Origin: JAGWBD01 sp965197455
GTDB taxonomy: Bacteria > Chloroflexota > Anaerolineae > Aggregatilineales > Phototrophicaceae
Direction of reading: 5' to 3'
DNA length: 64,000 nucleotides
Assembly: GCA_965197455.1 (NCBI GenBank)
Contig: OZ240208.1
Coordinates: 1,860,001-1,924,000 of the forward strand
Part shown: positions 8,582-16,777 of the stretch, piece by piece
How the letters are laid out: every line of letters begins with the position of its first letter
How positions within the stretch are numbered: the stretch's first letter is position 1
Notes under the pieces: model-generated
What the model saw: only the letters and a program-made list of their open reading frames with translations
Database searches by the model: none
Told to the model about the DNA's origin: nothing
Translations under genes and position numbers: made by a program

Positions 8582-10101
8582 GCTCTTAAACGCCGGACAG
8601 ACGTGCTGCCACCCCGGCTGAAAAGTCTCACACCCGTCGCATCCGGGCCGGGGTAGATCCGCTGCGCCAGATAGCGCTGGCGACCGGCAAACACCTCCAT
8701 CACGGAACGGTCGAGGAACACCCTCAGGCGCAGCGGCGTCTCCAGATCCTGGCGGAATGGCGCCTCCTGGACGGCCCGCCCCTGCAGGTAGTCCAGATCG
8801 CTGCGCCTGCTGGAGCTGCCAAAGTCAATCCGGACGCTGGACGGGTTACGGGTGAAAGAGACGCGGGTCTGCTCCGCGCCGTCGGGCGAGCGACGCAGGA
8901 TCAACCCGAACTCCGTAGCATTTGTCGCCTGGAACTCAAGGTCGAGCTCGAGACAATCGCCACGAATCTCCGGCAACTCGAGCTCCGTGTCCGCTGCCAC
9001 GAGAAGTGAACTCCGCTCCCGGGCTTCGTGACGCAGGGCTTCCAGTTCCACCGCCGGCTCAAAGTGGATGGCATCTTTATTCGGGGCGAGTGAGATGACC
9101 ACCGGCAGACTCAGCGCACCGGACCAGCCCGACTGCTCGCAAGCGGTCTGACTGCGCCCTTCGTTCAGGTTGGCAAAGAGAATGCGTCGCCCGTCGTCGT
9201 CGAGCAGGGTTCGTGGCGCGTGCAGGTTTCCGCCCGGCCAGTTGATTTGATCAAATGCCTCCGGATAGAAATGATGGTCCCGGTATTGCCCTAGATAGTA
9301 GCGGCAGCCCGCCGGTCTCATGCTTCCCTGTGGCTTTCGGTGGCAGAAGTGCAGCAGCATCCACCTGTCACCGAGCTCGTATAGCTGGGGACAGGCGCCG
9401 TCGTCGCCCTCATCGGTCCAGCGCCGCTCCGACTTGTAGAACCTGCCCATGAACTCCCAGCTTTTCAGGTCGCGCGACCTGAAGAGATACTGGGTGTCGC
9501 CCCCTTCCGTGAGGTCCCGCTGACCGGTCAGCGCATAACACCAATCGCCCTCCTGCCAGGCTGTCACGTCGTTGTACGGGGTATACAGCCCGTCGCCCTG
9601 GACGGGGTGTCGGAGAACGGGAGCTTTGGGGTCAAAGCGCCACGACATGAGATCGCCTGCGGGATTGGTGGCGATGCAGCAGGCCCCGCCTCCGTCTGGA
9701 TGGGGGAAGATGATGGTCGGAGTGTCGTTGAAGACAAACAGGCCACCCGTCTGTCCCCGCTGGATCGCGTCGGGATGCCGCTCCCAGTGAATCAGGTCGG
9801 GTGACGAGATGTGCGCCCAGGCCTTGTAGACGTATCCATCGGAGCGGCGGGGTGGTCCCGCTCCCTCCCAGGAACTGTGGAGGAAGAACAGATGGTAGCG
9901 CCCCTGCCACTTGACGGCCGCACAGGGATCCCAGAGCAGACCCTCCGCCGGCAGATAGTGAAAGGTTGGCCGATCATAATCACGCAAGGGCGTCGTCAGA
10001 GGACTGGCGTTGCGGGCGCGCCGCTCATTAAACACTTCTGCCACAGTCAAGACTCCTTTGCCAGCTTTGCTACTGGCAGAACGCCTGGAAGCTTGCGCCA
10101 C
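8557..10101 (-). CDS. Glycoside hydrolase family 32-like protein
   Basis: This 514-residue protein resembles beta-fructosidases: a five-bladed propeller region followed by a beta-sandwich. The nucleophile region reads LLWDPCAAVKWQGRYHLFF (Asp58), and the second motif region YNDVTAW keeps its Asp. The region expected to carry the acid/base Glu in an ECP motif reads DDGACPQLYEL, so Ala occupies that place. The C-terminal part (FLDRSVMEVFAGRQRYLAQR) matches the GH32 sandwich signature. There is no signal peptide. The substrate could be a fructan-like or other oligosaccharide. The altered motif leaves open a changed specificity or non-hydrolytic role. GTG 10101 is used; a later GTG near residue 20 is possible. 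First gene of the importer operon. Confidence 0.75.
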   Translation of the reverse strand: MAQASRRSASSKAGKGVLTVAEVFNERRARNASPLTTPLRDYDRPTFHYLPAEGLLWDPCAAVKWQGRYHLFFLHSSWEGAGPPRRSDGYVYKAWAHISSPDLIHWERHPDAIQRGQTGGLFVFNDTPTIIFPHPDGGGACCIATNPAGDLMSWRFDPKAPVLRHPVQGDGLYTPYNDVTAWQEGDWCYALTGQRDLTEGGDTQYLFRSRDLKSWEFMGRFYKSERRWTDEGDDGACPQLYELGDRWMLLHFCHRKPQGSMRPAGCRYYLGQYRDHHFYPEAFDQINWPGGNLHAPRTLLDDDGRRILFANLNEGRSQTACEQSGWSGALSLPVVISLAPNKDAIHFEPAVELEALRHEARERSSLLVAADTELELPEIRGDCLELDLEFQATNATEFGLILRRSPDGAEQTRVSFTRNPSSVRIDFGSSSRRSDLDYLQGRAVQEAPFRQDLETPLRLRVFLDRSVMEVFAGRQRYLAQRIYPGPDATGVRLFSRGGSTSVRRLRAWRMGRAH

Positions 10102-10165
10102 GTACCGCGCTGTTGCGTCCTGTGGCGCCCTGGCGCCGGGGGCATAATGCTCGCGCGGTCACGCG
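10095..10165. repeat. Dispersed intergenic repeat, copy 1
   Basis: About 70 bases beginning GCGCCACGTACCGCGC and containing GCGCCGGGGGCATAATGCTC recur with roughly 80 percent identity at 10810-10880. The first few bases overlap the start of the GH32-like gene. The conserved core contains a -10-like CATAAT. It could be a duplicated promoter region, since both copies lie upstream of forward-strand genes. Confidence 0.45.
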
Positions 10166-10316
10166 CCAGATGTTACCGTATACTTGAGCATTGTCCCGCT
10201 CCGCGCTCGCCAACTGCAGCGCGCAATCCGGATAACACAAACTCGCCAGGTCATGACCGAAATCTGACAATTCCAGGTTCAGCAGACATCAGGCAAACAC
10301 AGAAAGGGTACGGCCA

Positions 10317-10712
10317 ATGATCATCAGCGTCTCGAGTGTTTTTGTCGAAGATCAAAACAAGGCGCTTGATTTCTACACCAGAGTACTTGGCTTTCAACTG
10401 AAGCATGAAATCCCGCTGGGCGGAGAAGACCGTTGGCTGACGGTCGTTTCGCCGGAACACCCTGACGGCGTCGAGCTGTTGCTGGAACCCAACGGCAATC
10501 CCGCTGCCAGCGCCTTTCAACAATCGATCTTCTCACAAGGAATTTCAGCAACACAGTTTGACGTGAGCGATATTCAGGCGGAATACAATCGCCTGCTGGC
10601 GCTTGGCGTCGAATTCACGATGCCGCCGACCGATATGGGGGTGGAGACCGTGGCGGTCTTCAACGATACCTGCGGCAACCTGATCAGTCTCACACAGGCA
10701 CAGGCCAGGTGA
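10317..10712 (+). CDS. VOC (glyoxalase/bleomycin resistance) superfamily protein
   Basis: This 131-residue protein has the paired beta-alpha-beta-beta-beta units of the vicinal oxygen chelate fold: VFVEDQNKALDFYTRVLGF at the start, VELLLEPN closing the first unit, and DTCGNLISLTQ closing the second. Members bind a divalent metal and act on small molecules or bind antibiotics. The substrate cannot be told from sequence. It sits alone on the forward strand, 215 bases from the divergent GH32-like gene. Confidence 0.85.
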   Translation: MIISVSSVFVEDQNKALDFYTRVLGFQLKHEIPLGGEDRWLTVVSPEHPDGVELLLEPNGNPAASAFQQSIFSQGISATQFDVSDIQAEYNRLLALGVEFTMPPTDMGVETVAVFNDTCGNLISLTQAQAR

Positions 10713-10809
10713 GCGTGTCAGCCGCTGCGCTGGCGTAGCCTGCGAAGCGCGTGTTCCGCCAGGACGCCGACGCCATGCTGTGGCTGGCGACAGCACACAA
10801 AACGGAGCT

Positions 10810-10880
10810 GCGCCACGCTCCGCGCAACTGCGTCCGTGGCGCTCTTGCGCCGGGGGCGTTATGCTCGCACACGGTCATTC
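10810..10880. repeat. Dispersed intergenic repeat, copy 2
   Basis: This is the second copy of the element at 10095-10165, with core TTGCGCCGGGGGCGTTATGC. It lies about 35 bases before the amidohydrolase start. Its -10-like GTTATG could be the promoter of that gene. The 200-base gap 10713-10913 holds no credible gene. Confidence 0.45.
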
Positions 10881-10913
10881 CTCCGCGACTAGCGTGCACG
10901 GGAGTCACTGTCG

Positions 10914-11978
10914 ATGAACATGCTTGTTGACACCGACGTCCACTGTGGCGCCAGTCGCCAGCGGATAATGGACTTCCTGCCCGAACCCTGGCGTACGCGC
11001 GTCGCCGATGGCAGCGACGGACCTGGCCACCTGGGCTACTGGAATCCCAACGGTGTCAACCGGCGTGACGCGGTTACACCCGACGGACGCAGCATTGCCG
11101 GCGATCCGGCCGCGCTGGCGCACTACCATTTCGACCACAACAATATTGACTTCGGCATCCTCAACGCCGGCGGTGTCCATGTCGGCCTGTCGCCCGAGCC
11201 AGACTTTGCCGCCGCCTATTGCAGCGCGATGAACGACGTCTTCGTCACCGACTGGCTGACAGCGGACGAACGCTTTCGCTATTCCCTGATTGTTTCGCCC
11301 GCAGACCCCCTGCTGGCCGCTGAAGAAATCCATCGCCTCGGCGATCATCCTGGTGTGGTGCAGGTGCTCATGCCCAGCGGCGCCCAGTATGGCTACGGCC
11401 ATCGCTTCTATCACCCCATCTATCAGGCGGCGGAAGCACAAGGTTTGCCGGTGGCCATCCATCCAGGCTCGGAAGGTCGGGGGGTGTCCGGCGCGCCGTC
11501 CTCGGCCGGTTATCCAGGCAGCTATTTCGAATGGCACACCAACCTGGTAGGCAGCTACATCGCCCATCTCATCAGCCTGGTTTCCGAAGGCGTCTTTCGC
11601 AAGTTCCCCGCCCTGAAGTTCGTCCTCATTGAGGGCGGTGTGTCCTGGCTACCGCCCATCCTGTGGCGCTTTGACAAGAACTGGAAGTCCCTGCGCATGA
11701 CCGTGCCCTGGCTGGACCGGCCGCCCAGCCAGATCGCGACCGAGCACATCCTGCTCACCACCCAGCCAATCGAGGAGCCGGAAAACACGGCCCACCTGCA
11801 CGACATGCTCACCATGTTTCCGGCCGAGCAGATGCTGATGTTCTCCAGCGACTACCCGCACTGGGATGGCGATACGCCGGATTTCGCCCTGCGCATGCTG
11901 CCGGCAGCGCTGCGCGAGCGCGTCATGTGGCAAAACGCCTGCCAGCTTTACAAACTGCCGGTGCCCCAACATGGCTAG
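10914..11978 (+). CDS. Amidohydrolase family 2 (amidohydro_2) metal-dependent hydrolase
   Basis: This 354-residue TIM-barrel hydrolase has the N-terminal metal motif DTDVH, a central AIHPG with downstream FEWHTN, and a late MFSSDYPHWDGDTP that supplies the final Asp. The family includes decarboxylases and C-C bond hydrolases of aromatic and heterocyclic catabolism (ACMSD-like) as well as amidohydrolases. The Rieske gene downstream overlaps by 8 bases, so the two are co-translated. This pairing suggests a small oxidative or hydrolytic degradation step, with the substrate unknown. A second ATG two codons in is a possible start. Confidence 0.88.
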   Translation: MNMLVDTDVHCGASRQRIMDFLPEPWRTRVADGSDGPGHLGYWNPNGVNRRDAVTPDGRSIAGDPAALAHYHFDHNNIDFGILNAGGVHVGLSPEPDFAAAYCSAMNDVFVTDWLTADERFRYSLIVSPADPLLAAEEIHRLGDHPGVVQVLMPSGAQYGYGHRFYHPIYQAAEAQGLPVAIHPGSEGRGVSGAPSSAGYPGSYFEWHTNLVGSYIAHLISLVSEGVFRKFPALKFVLIEGGVSWLPPILWRFDKNWKSLRMTVPWLDRPPSQIATEHILLTTQPIEEPENTAHLHDMLTMFPAEQMLMFSSDYPHWDGDTPDFALRMLPAALRERVMWQNACQLYKLPVPQHG

Positions 11979-12351
11979 CCGCCGTCACGCCGCAGCGCGT
12001 ACCAGTGATCTGCCCCCCGGCGCACGCAGAATCGTCACGCTGGGCAATCGCTCGGTCGGCCTGTTCAACGTGCATGGCGAGTTCATCGCCGTGCTGAATG
12101 TCTGCCCCCACGAAATGGCGCCCGTCTGCAAGGGACGGCTGGGCGGCACGACCGCCCCTTCCCTGCCCGGCCAGTTGAAATGGGAGCGCGAGGGGGAAAT
12201 TCTGTATTGTCCCTGGCACGGCTGGGAATTTGACCTGCTGACCGGCGCCTGCCTGACAGACCGCCGCCGGCTGCGCCGCTTCCCGACGAGCGTGGAAGAC
12301 GGCATGGTCTACGTGGACCTCAGCCCGGGAGCCACACGCAAACAGGATTAA
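11971..12351 (+). CDS. Rieske [2Fe-2S] ferredoxin-like protein
   Basis: This small soluble Rieske protein (126 residues) has both cluster motifs: CPHEMAPVC (Cys-X-His) and CPWHGWEFDL (Cys-X2-His). I start it at ATG 11971, which overlaps the amidohydrolase stop by 8 bases. The frame is open further upstream, but that part lies inside the amidohydrolase gene and shows no domain. It lacks a membrane anchor or oxygenase catalytic domain, so it probably serves as an electron carrier, or as the ferredoxin partner for an enzyme acting on the same substrate as the amidohydrolase. Confidence 0.88.
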   Translation: MASRRHAAARTSDLPPGARRIVTLGNRSVGLFNVHGEFIAVLNVCPHEMAPVCKGRLGGTTAPSLPGQLKWEREGEILYCPWHGWEFDLLTGACLTDRRRLRRFPTSVEDGMVYVDLSPGATRKQD

Positions 12352-12394
12352 CCCCGGCCGCGCCCGCGGCTGATCGATCGCCCCGTCATGAGCG

Positions 12395-12403
12395 TGCTAT
12401 ACT
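12395..12403 (+). promoter_or_regulatory. Extended -10 promoter of the Uma2 gene
   Basis: TGCTATACT is an extended -10 (TGn plus TATACT). It is followed after 7 bases by a ribosome site AAGGGGTGGAG and the ATG at 12433. Because this promoter lies inside the longer open frame beginning at 12388, it decides for the downstream start. Confidence 0.6.
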
Positions 12404-12432
12404 CGAAGCGCAAGGGGTGGAGACCCGAACAC

Positions 12433-12999
12433 ATGGCCGTCAGGCATCCAGCGCTGTTCACCGCAGCCGACTTTGACAACTTCATCGCAGACCACGAGGG
12501 CGACGAAATCTTCGAGTTCGTCGACGGAGAGGTGGTACAGGTGCCGAGTAACCCCTGGGTGAGCAACATTGCCGGGATCATTCTTTCCTTTATCTGGTGG
12601 TATCTGAGACAAAACGGACTGCCTGGAAAAATTACAGGCGCCGACGGTGGCTTCATGGTTGACGGCCAACGCTTCGCGCCAGATGTGGCCTACATCGGGC
12701 CAGACAAGCGCTTCGTCAAGCGCGGCTACAACCCCGACCCGCCCGACCTCGCCGTCGAGGTCGTCTCCGACGAGAGCAACCGCAAGGAATTGACCGATCT
12801 GAAAGCCAAACTGCGCCACTACCGCTCGGCTGGCGTCACCGTCTGGGTCGTGTTGCCCAGGGCACAGCGCGTCGAAGTACATGCGCCGGACGCCGACCCG
12901 GCCCAGGCTCCCCTCACGCTGGGCCCCGACGGCACGCTTGAGGGGCCGGCGCTGCTGCCCGACTTTCGCCTGCCCCTGCGCGAACTCTTCAACGAATAG
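12433..12999 (+). CDS. Uma2 family (DUF820) putative endonuclease
   Basis: This 188-residue Uma2 protein has an apparently intact PD-(D/E)XK-type core: Asp84 in FAPDVAY, Glu109 in LAVEVVSDES, and Lys in KAKLRHYRSAGV. It belongs to the same family as 251-826, but that copy has lost the Asp. The final 80 residues are almost identical between the two (VWVVLPRAQRVEVHAP and LLPDFRLPL shared). Uma2 proteins are expanded in Chloroflexota and Cyanobacteria and are often mobile or horizontally spread. Their cellular role is not established. Confidence 0.9.
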   Translation: MAVRHPALFTAADFDNFIADHEGDEIFEFVDGEVVQVPSNPWVSNIAGIILSFIWWYLRQNGLPGKITGADGGFMVDGQRFAPDVAYIGPDKRFVKRGYNPDPPDLAVEVVSDESNRKELTDLKAKLRHYRSAGVTVWVVLPRAQRVEVHAPDADPAQAPLTLGPDGTLEGPALLPDFRLPLRELFNE

Positions 13000-13013
13000 C
13001 GGCTGCCAGTTGC

Positions 13014-14204
13014 TCAGCCACCCTTGACCGAACCGGCCAGCAGGCCGCGCACGAAGTAGCGCTGCAGCGCGAAGAACACCAGCAAGGGCACCAGGATCGA
13101 CACGAAGGCGCTGCTGGTCAGGATTTCCCAGTTGTCACCGCGCGACCCCAGCAACTCACGCAGCAGCGAGGTCATCACGATCTGGTCCGGGTCCTTGCTG
13201 AGAAACACCAGCGCCACCAGCAGGTCGTTCCACACCCACAGGAACTGGAAGATGGCGAAAGACGCCAGCGCCGGCATCGAGAGCGGCAGGATCAGCCGCG
13301 TGAAGGTCTGGAAATGTGAGGCGCCGTCGATGCGGGCGGATTCGATGATCTCCTTCGGCAGGCCGGCGATGTAGTTACGCAACAGGAAAATCGCCAGCGG
13401 CAGACCAAAGCCGGTGTGCGCCAGCCAGATGCCGGCGTAGGACTTGGCCTCGAAAAAGGGCAGTACGTTCGACACCTGGTTGTACATGCGCAGCAGCGGA
13501 ATCAGCGACATCTGCAGCGGCACGACCAGCAGCCCCACCACGAGCGCGAACAGGAGCTGGCGCCCGGGGAATTCAATCCACGAGAAGGCGTAGGCGGCGA
13601 AGGCCGCGATGGCGATCGGGATGATGGTCGCCGGGATGGTTACCGTGAAGGTGTTGATAAAGGCCTGGTCAACGCCCTCGGTGCCCAGAATCTCTTCGTA
13701 ATTGGCCAGCGAGAACTTCGGCGGCACGGCGGCACGGAAGTAGATGCGCCGGCCCCGGCTGATGTCGAAGGCTACCGGCGAGCGCATTTCGTAGCGCCCC
13801 TCTGCGTCGACCGTCAGCGTCACGCCGTCACCCAGGTCCACGATCTCGCCCGGCTCAAAGGCTTCTGATTCGGTCGAGCGGATGCCAAAGGCCAGCAATT
13901 CCTTTTCGCCGGCGGCGAAGACCTCGCCGCGAATGACCCAGGCACCATCGTCCTCAACCTGGTCTTCAGCCGAGCCGGTGCGCGCCGCCTCGCCGCGCTC
14001 GGTCACGCTCAACGCGGTCCACCAGCCGGAGACGGCCAGCAGGTCCTTGTCGCGGAAGGAACTGACGAGAAGGCTGAAGGTCGGCACCGTCCAGGCGATC
14101 ACGATCAACAACAGCGCCAGGCGCGCCAGCAGGGCGCCAGGCGACATGTTGACCAGTGGCAGCTGCATCCCGGCAGGCCCAACCCTTTCCATGCGGATGC
14201 TCAT
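13014..14204 (-). CDS. ABC sugar transporter permease, AglG-like (MalG family)
   Basis: This 396-residue CUT1 permease has a first helix (LLLIVIAWTVPTFSLLVSSF) and an extracytoplasmic insert of about 110 residues seen in AglG-type alpha-glucoside permeases. Five further helices follow, with the EAA loop EIIESARIDGASHFQTFTRL. It pairs with the AglF-like permease upstream, whose stop overlaps its start by 4 bases. No ATPase gene is in the cluster, so a shared MsmK/MalK-type ATPase encoded elsewhere is expected. Confidence 0.9.
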   Translation of the reverse strand: MSIRMERVGPAGMQLPLVNMSPGALLARLALLLIVIAWTVPTFSLLVSSFRDKDLLAVSGWWTALSVTERGEAARTGSAEDQVEDDGAWVIRGEVFAAGEKELLAFGIRSTESEAFEPGEIVDLGDGVTLTVDAEGRYEMRSPVAFDISRGRRIYFRAAVPPKFSLANYEEILGTEGVDQAFINTFTVTIPATIIPIAIAAFAAYAFSWIEFPGRQLLFALVVGLLVVPLQMSLIPLLRMYNQVSNVLPFFEAKSYAGIWLAHTGFGLPLAIFLLRNYIAGLPKEIIESARIDGASHFQTFTRLILPLSMPALASFAIFQFLWVWNDLLVALVFLSKDPDQIVMTSLLRELLGSRGDNWEILTSSAFVSILVPLLVFFALQRYFVRGLLAGSVKGG

Positions 14205-15196
14205 CGCAGGGCCTCCTCACGGTTCATGCGCCGGATGTTGACGACCATGATGGGAATCACGGCCACCATAATCACCAGCGCCAGGAAACTGGCGTAGCCG
14301 GTATCGAAGGCGCGGAACATCTGGTCGAACATGAAGTTGGCCATGACCTGGGTGTTCCAGTTGCCGTTGGTCATCGCCAGCACGATGTCGAACACCTTGA
14401 GCACGGTGATGACGATCGTCGTCCAGACCACGAAGATGGTGCCCATGATCTGCGGCACCATGATCTGGAAGAAGGTCTGCACCTCGTTGGCGCCGTCAAT
14501 GCGGGCGGCTTCCAGCGTTTCCTCCGGCACCCCGCGCAGCGCCGCCGAAAGCAGCACCATCGCGAAGCCGGTCTGAATCCAGACGAGGATGATCATCAGG
14601 AAGAAGCTGTTCCAGAAGGGGATCTGCAGGACATCGATCGGCTCGTTGCCGACGCCGGTATACAGCGCGTTGAGCAGGCCGATATCCGGGTTGATGGCGT
14701 AAACAAATTTCCAGATGACGCTGGCGCCAACGAAGGAGATGGCCATCGGCATGAAAATGAGCGACTTGGCGATGTTGCCCCAGCTCACGCGGTCCGCCAG
14801 CACGGCAATTATCAGGCCGAAGACCACACTGAAGGTCGGCACGAACACGAGCCACAGGATGTTGTTGCCTACGGATTCCAGAAAACGGCTGTCACCGAAT
14901 GCCCGCGCATAGTTTTTCAGGCCAACGAATTCGTCGCCGTGGCTGTCGTAAAAGCTCAGAATCAGGGTCTGCACTGCCGGGTACACGAGATACAGGCCAA
15001 GAATCACCAGTGCCGGCGCGATAAACAGCCAGGGACGGATGCGCTCGCGCTTTTTTTCGCGACTGACGAAGACGCCCTCGACAAGACCGCGATCCGGCAA
15101 CAAGGTGTCCAGCAGCCAGTTGGAGCCGTAAAAGTAAAGCGCCATCACACCGACGCCAACGACGATGGCCACGATTGCGTTCAATACTCTTTCCAC
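14201..15196 (-). CDS. ABC sugar transporter permease, AglF-like (MalF family)
   Basis: This 331-residue permease has an extra N-terminal helix (NAIVAIVVGVGVMALYFYG), then a charged cytoplasmic segment, then six helices. The EAA loop reads ETLEAARIDGANEVQTFFQI. The layout is that of AglF, the first permease of alpha-glucoside importers. It starts 109 bases after the binding-protein stop, past a strong hairpin. Confidence 0.9.
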   Translation of the reverse strand: MERVLNAIVAIVVGVGVMALYFYGSNWLLDTLLPDRGLVEGVFVSREKKRERIRPWLFIAPALVILGLYLVYPAVQTLILSFYDSHGDEFVGLKNYARAFGDSRFLESVGNNILWLVFVPTFSVVFGLIIAVLADRVSWGNIAKSLIFMPMAISFVGASVIWKFVYAINPDIGLLNALYTGVGNEPIDVLQIPFWNSFFLMIILVWIQTGFAMVLLSAALRGVPEETLEAARIDGANEVQTFFQIMVPQIMGTIFVVWTTIVITVLKVFDIVLAMTNGNWNTQVMANFMFDQMFRAFDTGYASFLALVIMVAVIPIMVVNIRRMNREEALR

Positions 15197-15240
15197 AGGG
15201 AAGCCCTCCGTGGTCTGGAGGCGGGATTCATTGATGGAGA

Positions 15241-15265
15241 CCGGGGCGACGCGCAGTCACCCCGG
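15241..15265 (-). terminator. Intercistronic hairpin after the sugar-binding-protein gene
   Basis: Arms CCGGGGCGAC and GTCACCCCGG form a 10-pair stem (one G-U on the transcribed strand) with a 5-base loop, in the gap between the binding protein and the first permease. There is no T-run directly after it. This is the same placement as at 5234-5267, and the likely role is differential expression within the operon. Confidence 0.6.
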
Positions 15266-15305
15266 CCCAAGTTTTCGCGCCCGCGTGCTGCGGGTCGCTT
15301 GTGCC

Positions 15306-16673
15306 TTACTTGATGGCGTCCCAGGCCGCCTGAATCTCCGCAGCGACATCTTCAGCTGAAGCGCCGCTGACGAAGTCCACCATGCCCGTCCAGAAGGCGC
15401 CGGCGCCGATCGCGCCAGGCATCAGGTCGGAGCCGTCGAAGCGGAAGGTGGTCGCTGCCAGCAGAATTTCGCCCTGGCCGCGCAGCGTGTCGTTGGCGTA
15501 GGCTTCGACGTTCACGCCCAGGTGCGGGGTCAGGAAGCCACTCTGCGCCATCCAGATCTCACTGGCCAGCGCTGTCGTCAGGAAGTCCAGCAGCACACGC
15601 GTGCCAGCGCTGTCCCCGGTGATGGCCCAGAGCGTGCCGGCGCCCAGCACCGGGTTGCCAAGGTCCTCACCGGCGAAGGGCGGGAAGTAGAAGAAGTCCG
15701 CGTCCAGCCCCAGCTCCGTGCCCTCCGGGAAGAAGACTGGGATGAAGCTGGCCTGGCGGTGCATGTAGCACTTCGGCGGCACGGTGAACATGCCGGCCGG
15801 GCTCTCGCGGAAGTCGGTGCCGGCCACGGCCGAAGCGCCACCTTCCACCCAGGCGTCGTTCTTCGCAAACATGCCGAAGACCTCAAGGGCGTTGACGATG
15901 CGCTCGTCAGTGAAGGGGATCTCGTTGGTCACCCAGCCGTCGTAGACCTCGGGCGGCTGCGTGCGCAACATGATGTCCTCGATCCAGTCGGTCGCCGGCC
16001 AGCCGGTGGCGGAGCCGCTGCCAAGGCCGATGCACCAGGGGGTGCCACCATCAGCAACGATCTGGTCGCTGAGCGCGATCAGCTCTTCCATCGTGGCCGG
16101 GATGTCGTAGCCGCCCTCGTCAAAGGCGTCCGGCGAGTACCACACCAGACTCTTGAGATCGACCTTGTAGAAGAAGCCGTAGTACTGCGGGTCACCCATC
16201 GGGTCAGCGTAGGTGCCCAGATCCACCCAGGACTGGCCGGCAGCGTAGTTCTCCAGCACGGCATTACGCAGGTCGTCACCCAGGGGCACCAGTCCACCCT
16301 GGCTGGCCACGTTGGCGGCAAGACCAGGCTGCGGGAAGACCGCGATGTTGGGCGGGCTGCCCGCCTCGATATCGACGATGATTTGCTGCTCAAAGGCATC
16401 CGAGCCGGCGTAAACAACATCGGCGCCGGTAGCATCCTCAAAATAGGCAAATACGGATTCGACCAGGTCGCGGTCGCCGCCCAGCCAGGGGCCAAAGACA
16501 CGGATTTCCTCACCGCTCAGGTCCATGGCCGAAAAGGCGTCCAGGTCCTCCCAGTGGAAGGGCCCCTCTCCGACAGGGAACAGGAGGTCGTCCTGCGCGC
16601 TGACCAGGCTGCCGGCCAGCAGGCCGGTGACCAGGATCAGGGCAAGACCGAAAGTCAGGTTCTTGCGGTTCAT
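15306..16673 (-). CDS. Extracellular sugar-binding protein, family 1 (AglE-like)
   Basis: This 455-residue secreted binding protein has a signal peptide (LTFGLALILVTGLLAGSLVSA, then QDDLLFPVGEG). The mature part shows family 1 features: EIRVFGPW early, AGSPPNIAVFPQPGLAANVA, and WPATDWIEDIMLR. Similarity in layout to AglE and the downstream AglF/AglG-like permeases suggests alpha-glucosides (for example trehalose, sucrose or maltose) as ligands, which is inference. A ribosome site AAGGAGAAC precedes the ATG. The long upstream region holds two palindromes. Confidence 0.9.
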   Translation of the reverse strand: MNRKNLTFGLALILVTGLLAGSLVSAQDDLLFPVGEGPFHWEDLDAFSAMDLSGEEIRVFGPWLGGDRDLVESVFAYFEDATGADVVYAGSDAFEQQIIVDIEAGSPPNIAVFPQPGLAANVASQGGLVPLGDDLRNAVLENYAAGQSWVDLGTYADPMGDPQYYGFFYKVDLKSLVWYSPDAFDEGGYDIPATMEELIALSDQIVADGGTPWCIGLGSGSATGWPATDWIEDIMLRTQPPEVYDGWVTNEIPFTDERIVNALEVFGMFAKNDAWVEGGASAVAGTDFRESPAGMFTVPPKCYMHRQASFIPVFFPEGTELGLDADFFYFPPFAGEDLGNPVLGAGTLWAITGDSAGTRVLLDFLTTALASEIWMAQSGFLTPHLGVNVEAYANDTLRGQGEILLAATTFRFDGSDLMPGAIGAGAFWTGMVDFVSGASAEDVAAEIQAAWDAIK

Positions 16674-16735
16674 CTATGTTCTCCTTGTAACTCTTCTGCT
16701 GCTTGCAAGAAAGGCAGGACTCGTCTGACGGACAT

Positions 16736-16777
16736 CCAGGCGAAACGCCTGGCGCGCGCCGACGCCACAACCGGTTG
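16736..16777. promoter_or_regulatory. Candidate operators upstream of the sugar importer operon
   Basis: Two inverted repeats lie 63-104 bases upstream of the binding-protein ATG: CCAGGCG-AAA-CGCCTGG (16736-16752) and the perfect palindrome CAACCGGTTG (16768-16777). An AACCGGTT centre with CG at the dyad is typical of LacI-family operators controlling sugar genes. No regulator gene is adjacent, so the assignment is tentative. The gap 16674-16906 has no credible gene. Confidence 0.45.

Noticed and set aside
10690..10908. Small reverse open frame between the VOC and amidohydrolase genes
   Set aside because: No ribosome site and no domain; it overlaps the dispersed repeat.
11866..11970. Longer N-terminus of the Rieske protein
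   Set aside because: This part lies inside the amidohydrolase gene and gives a Cys/Arg-rich, featureless sequence; the ATG at 11971 is better.
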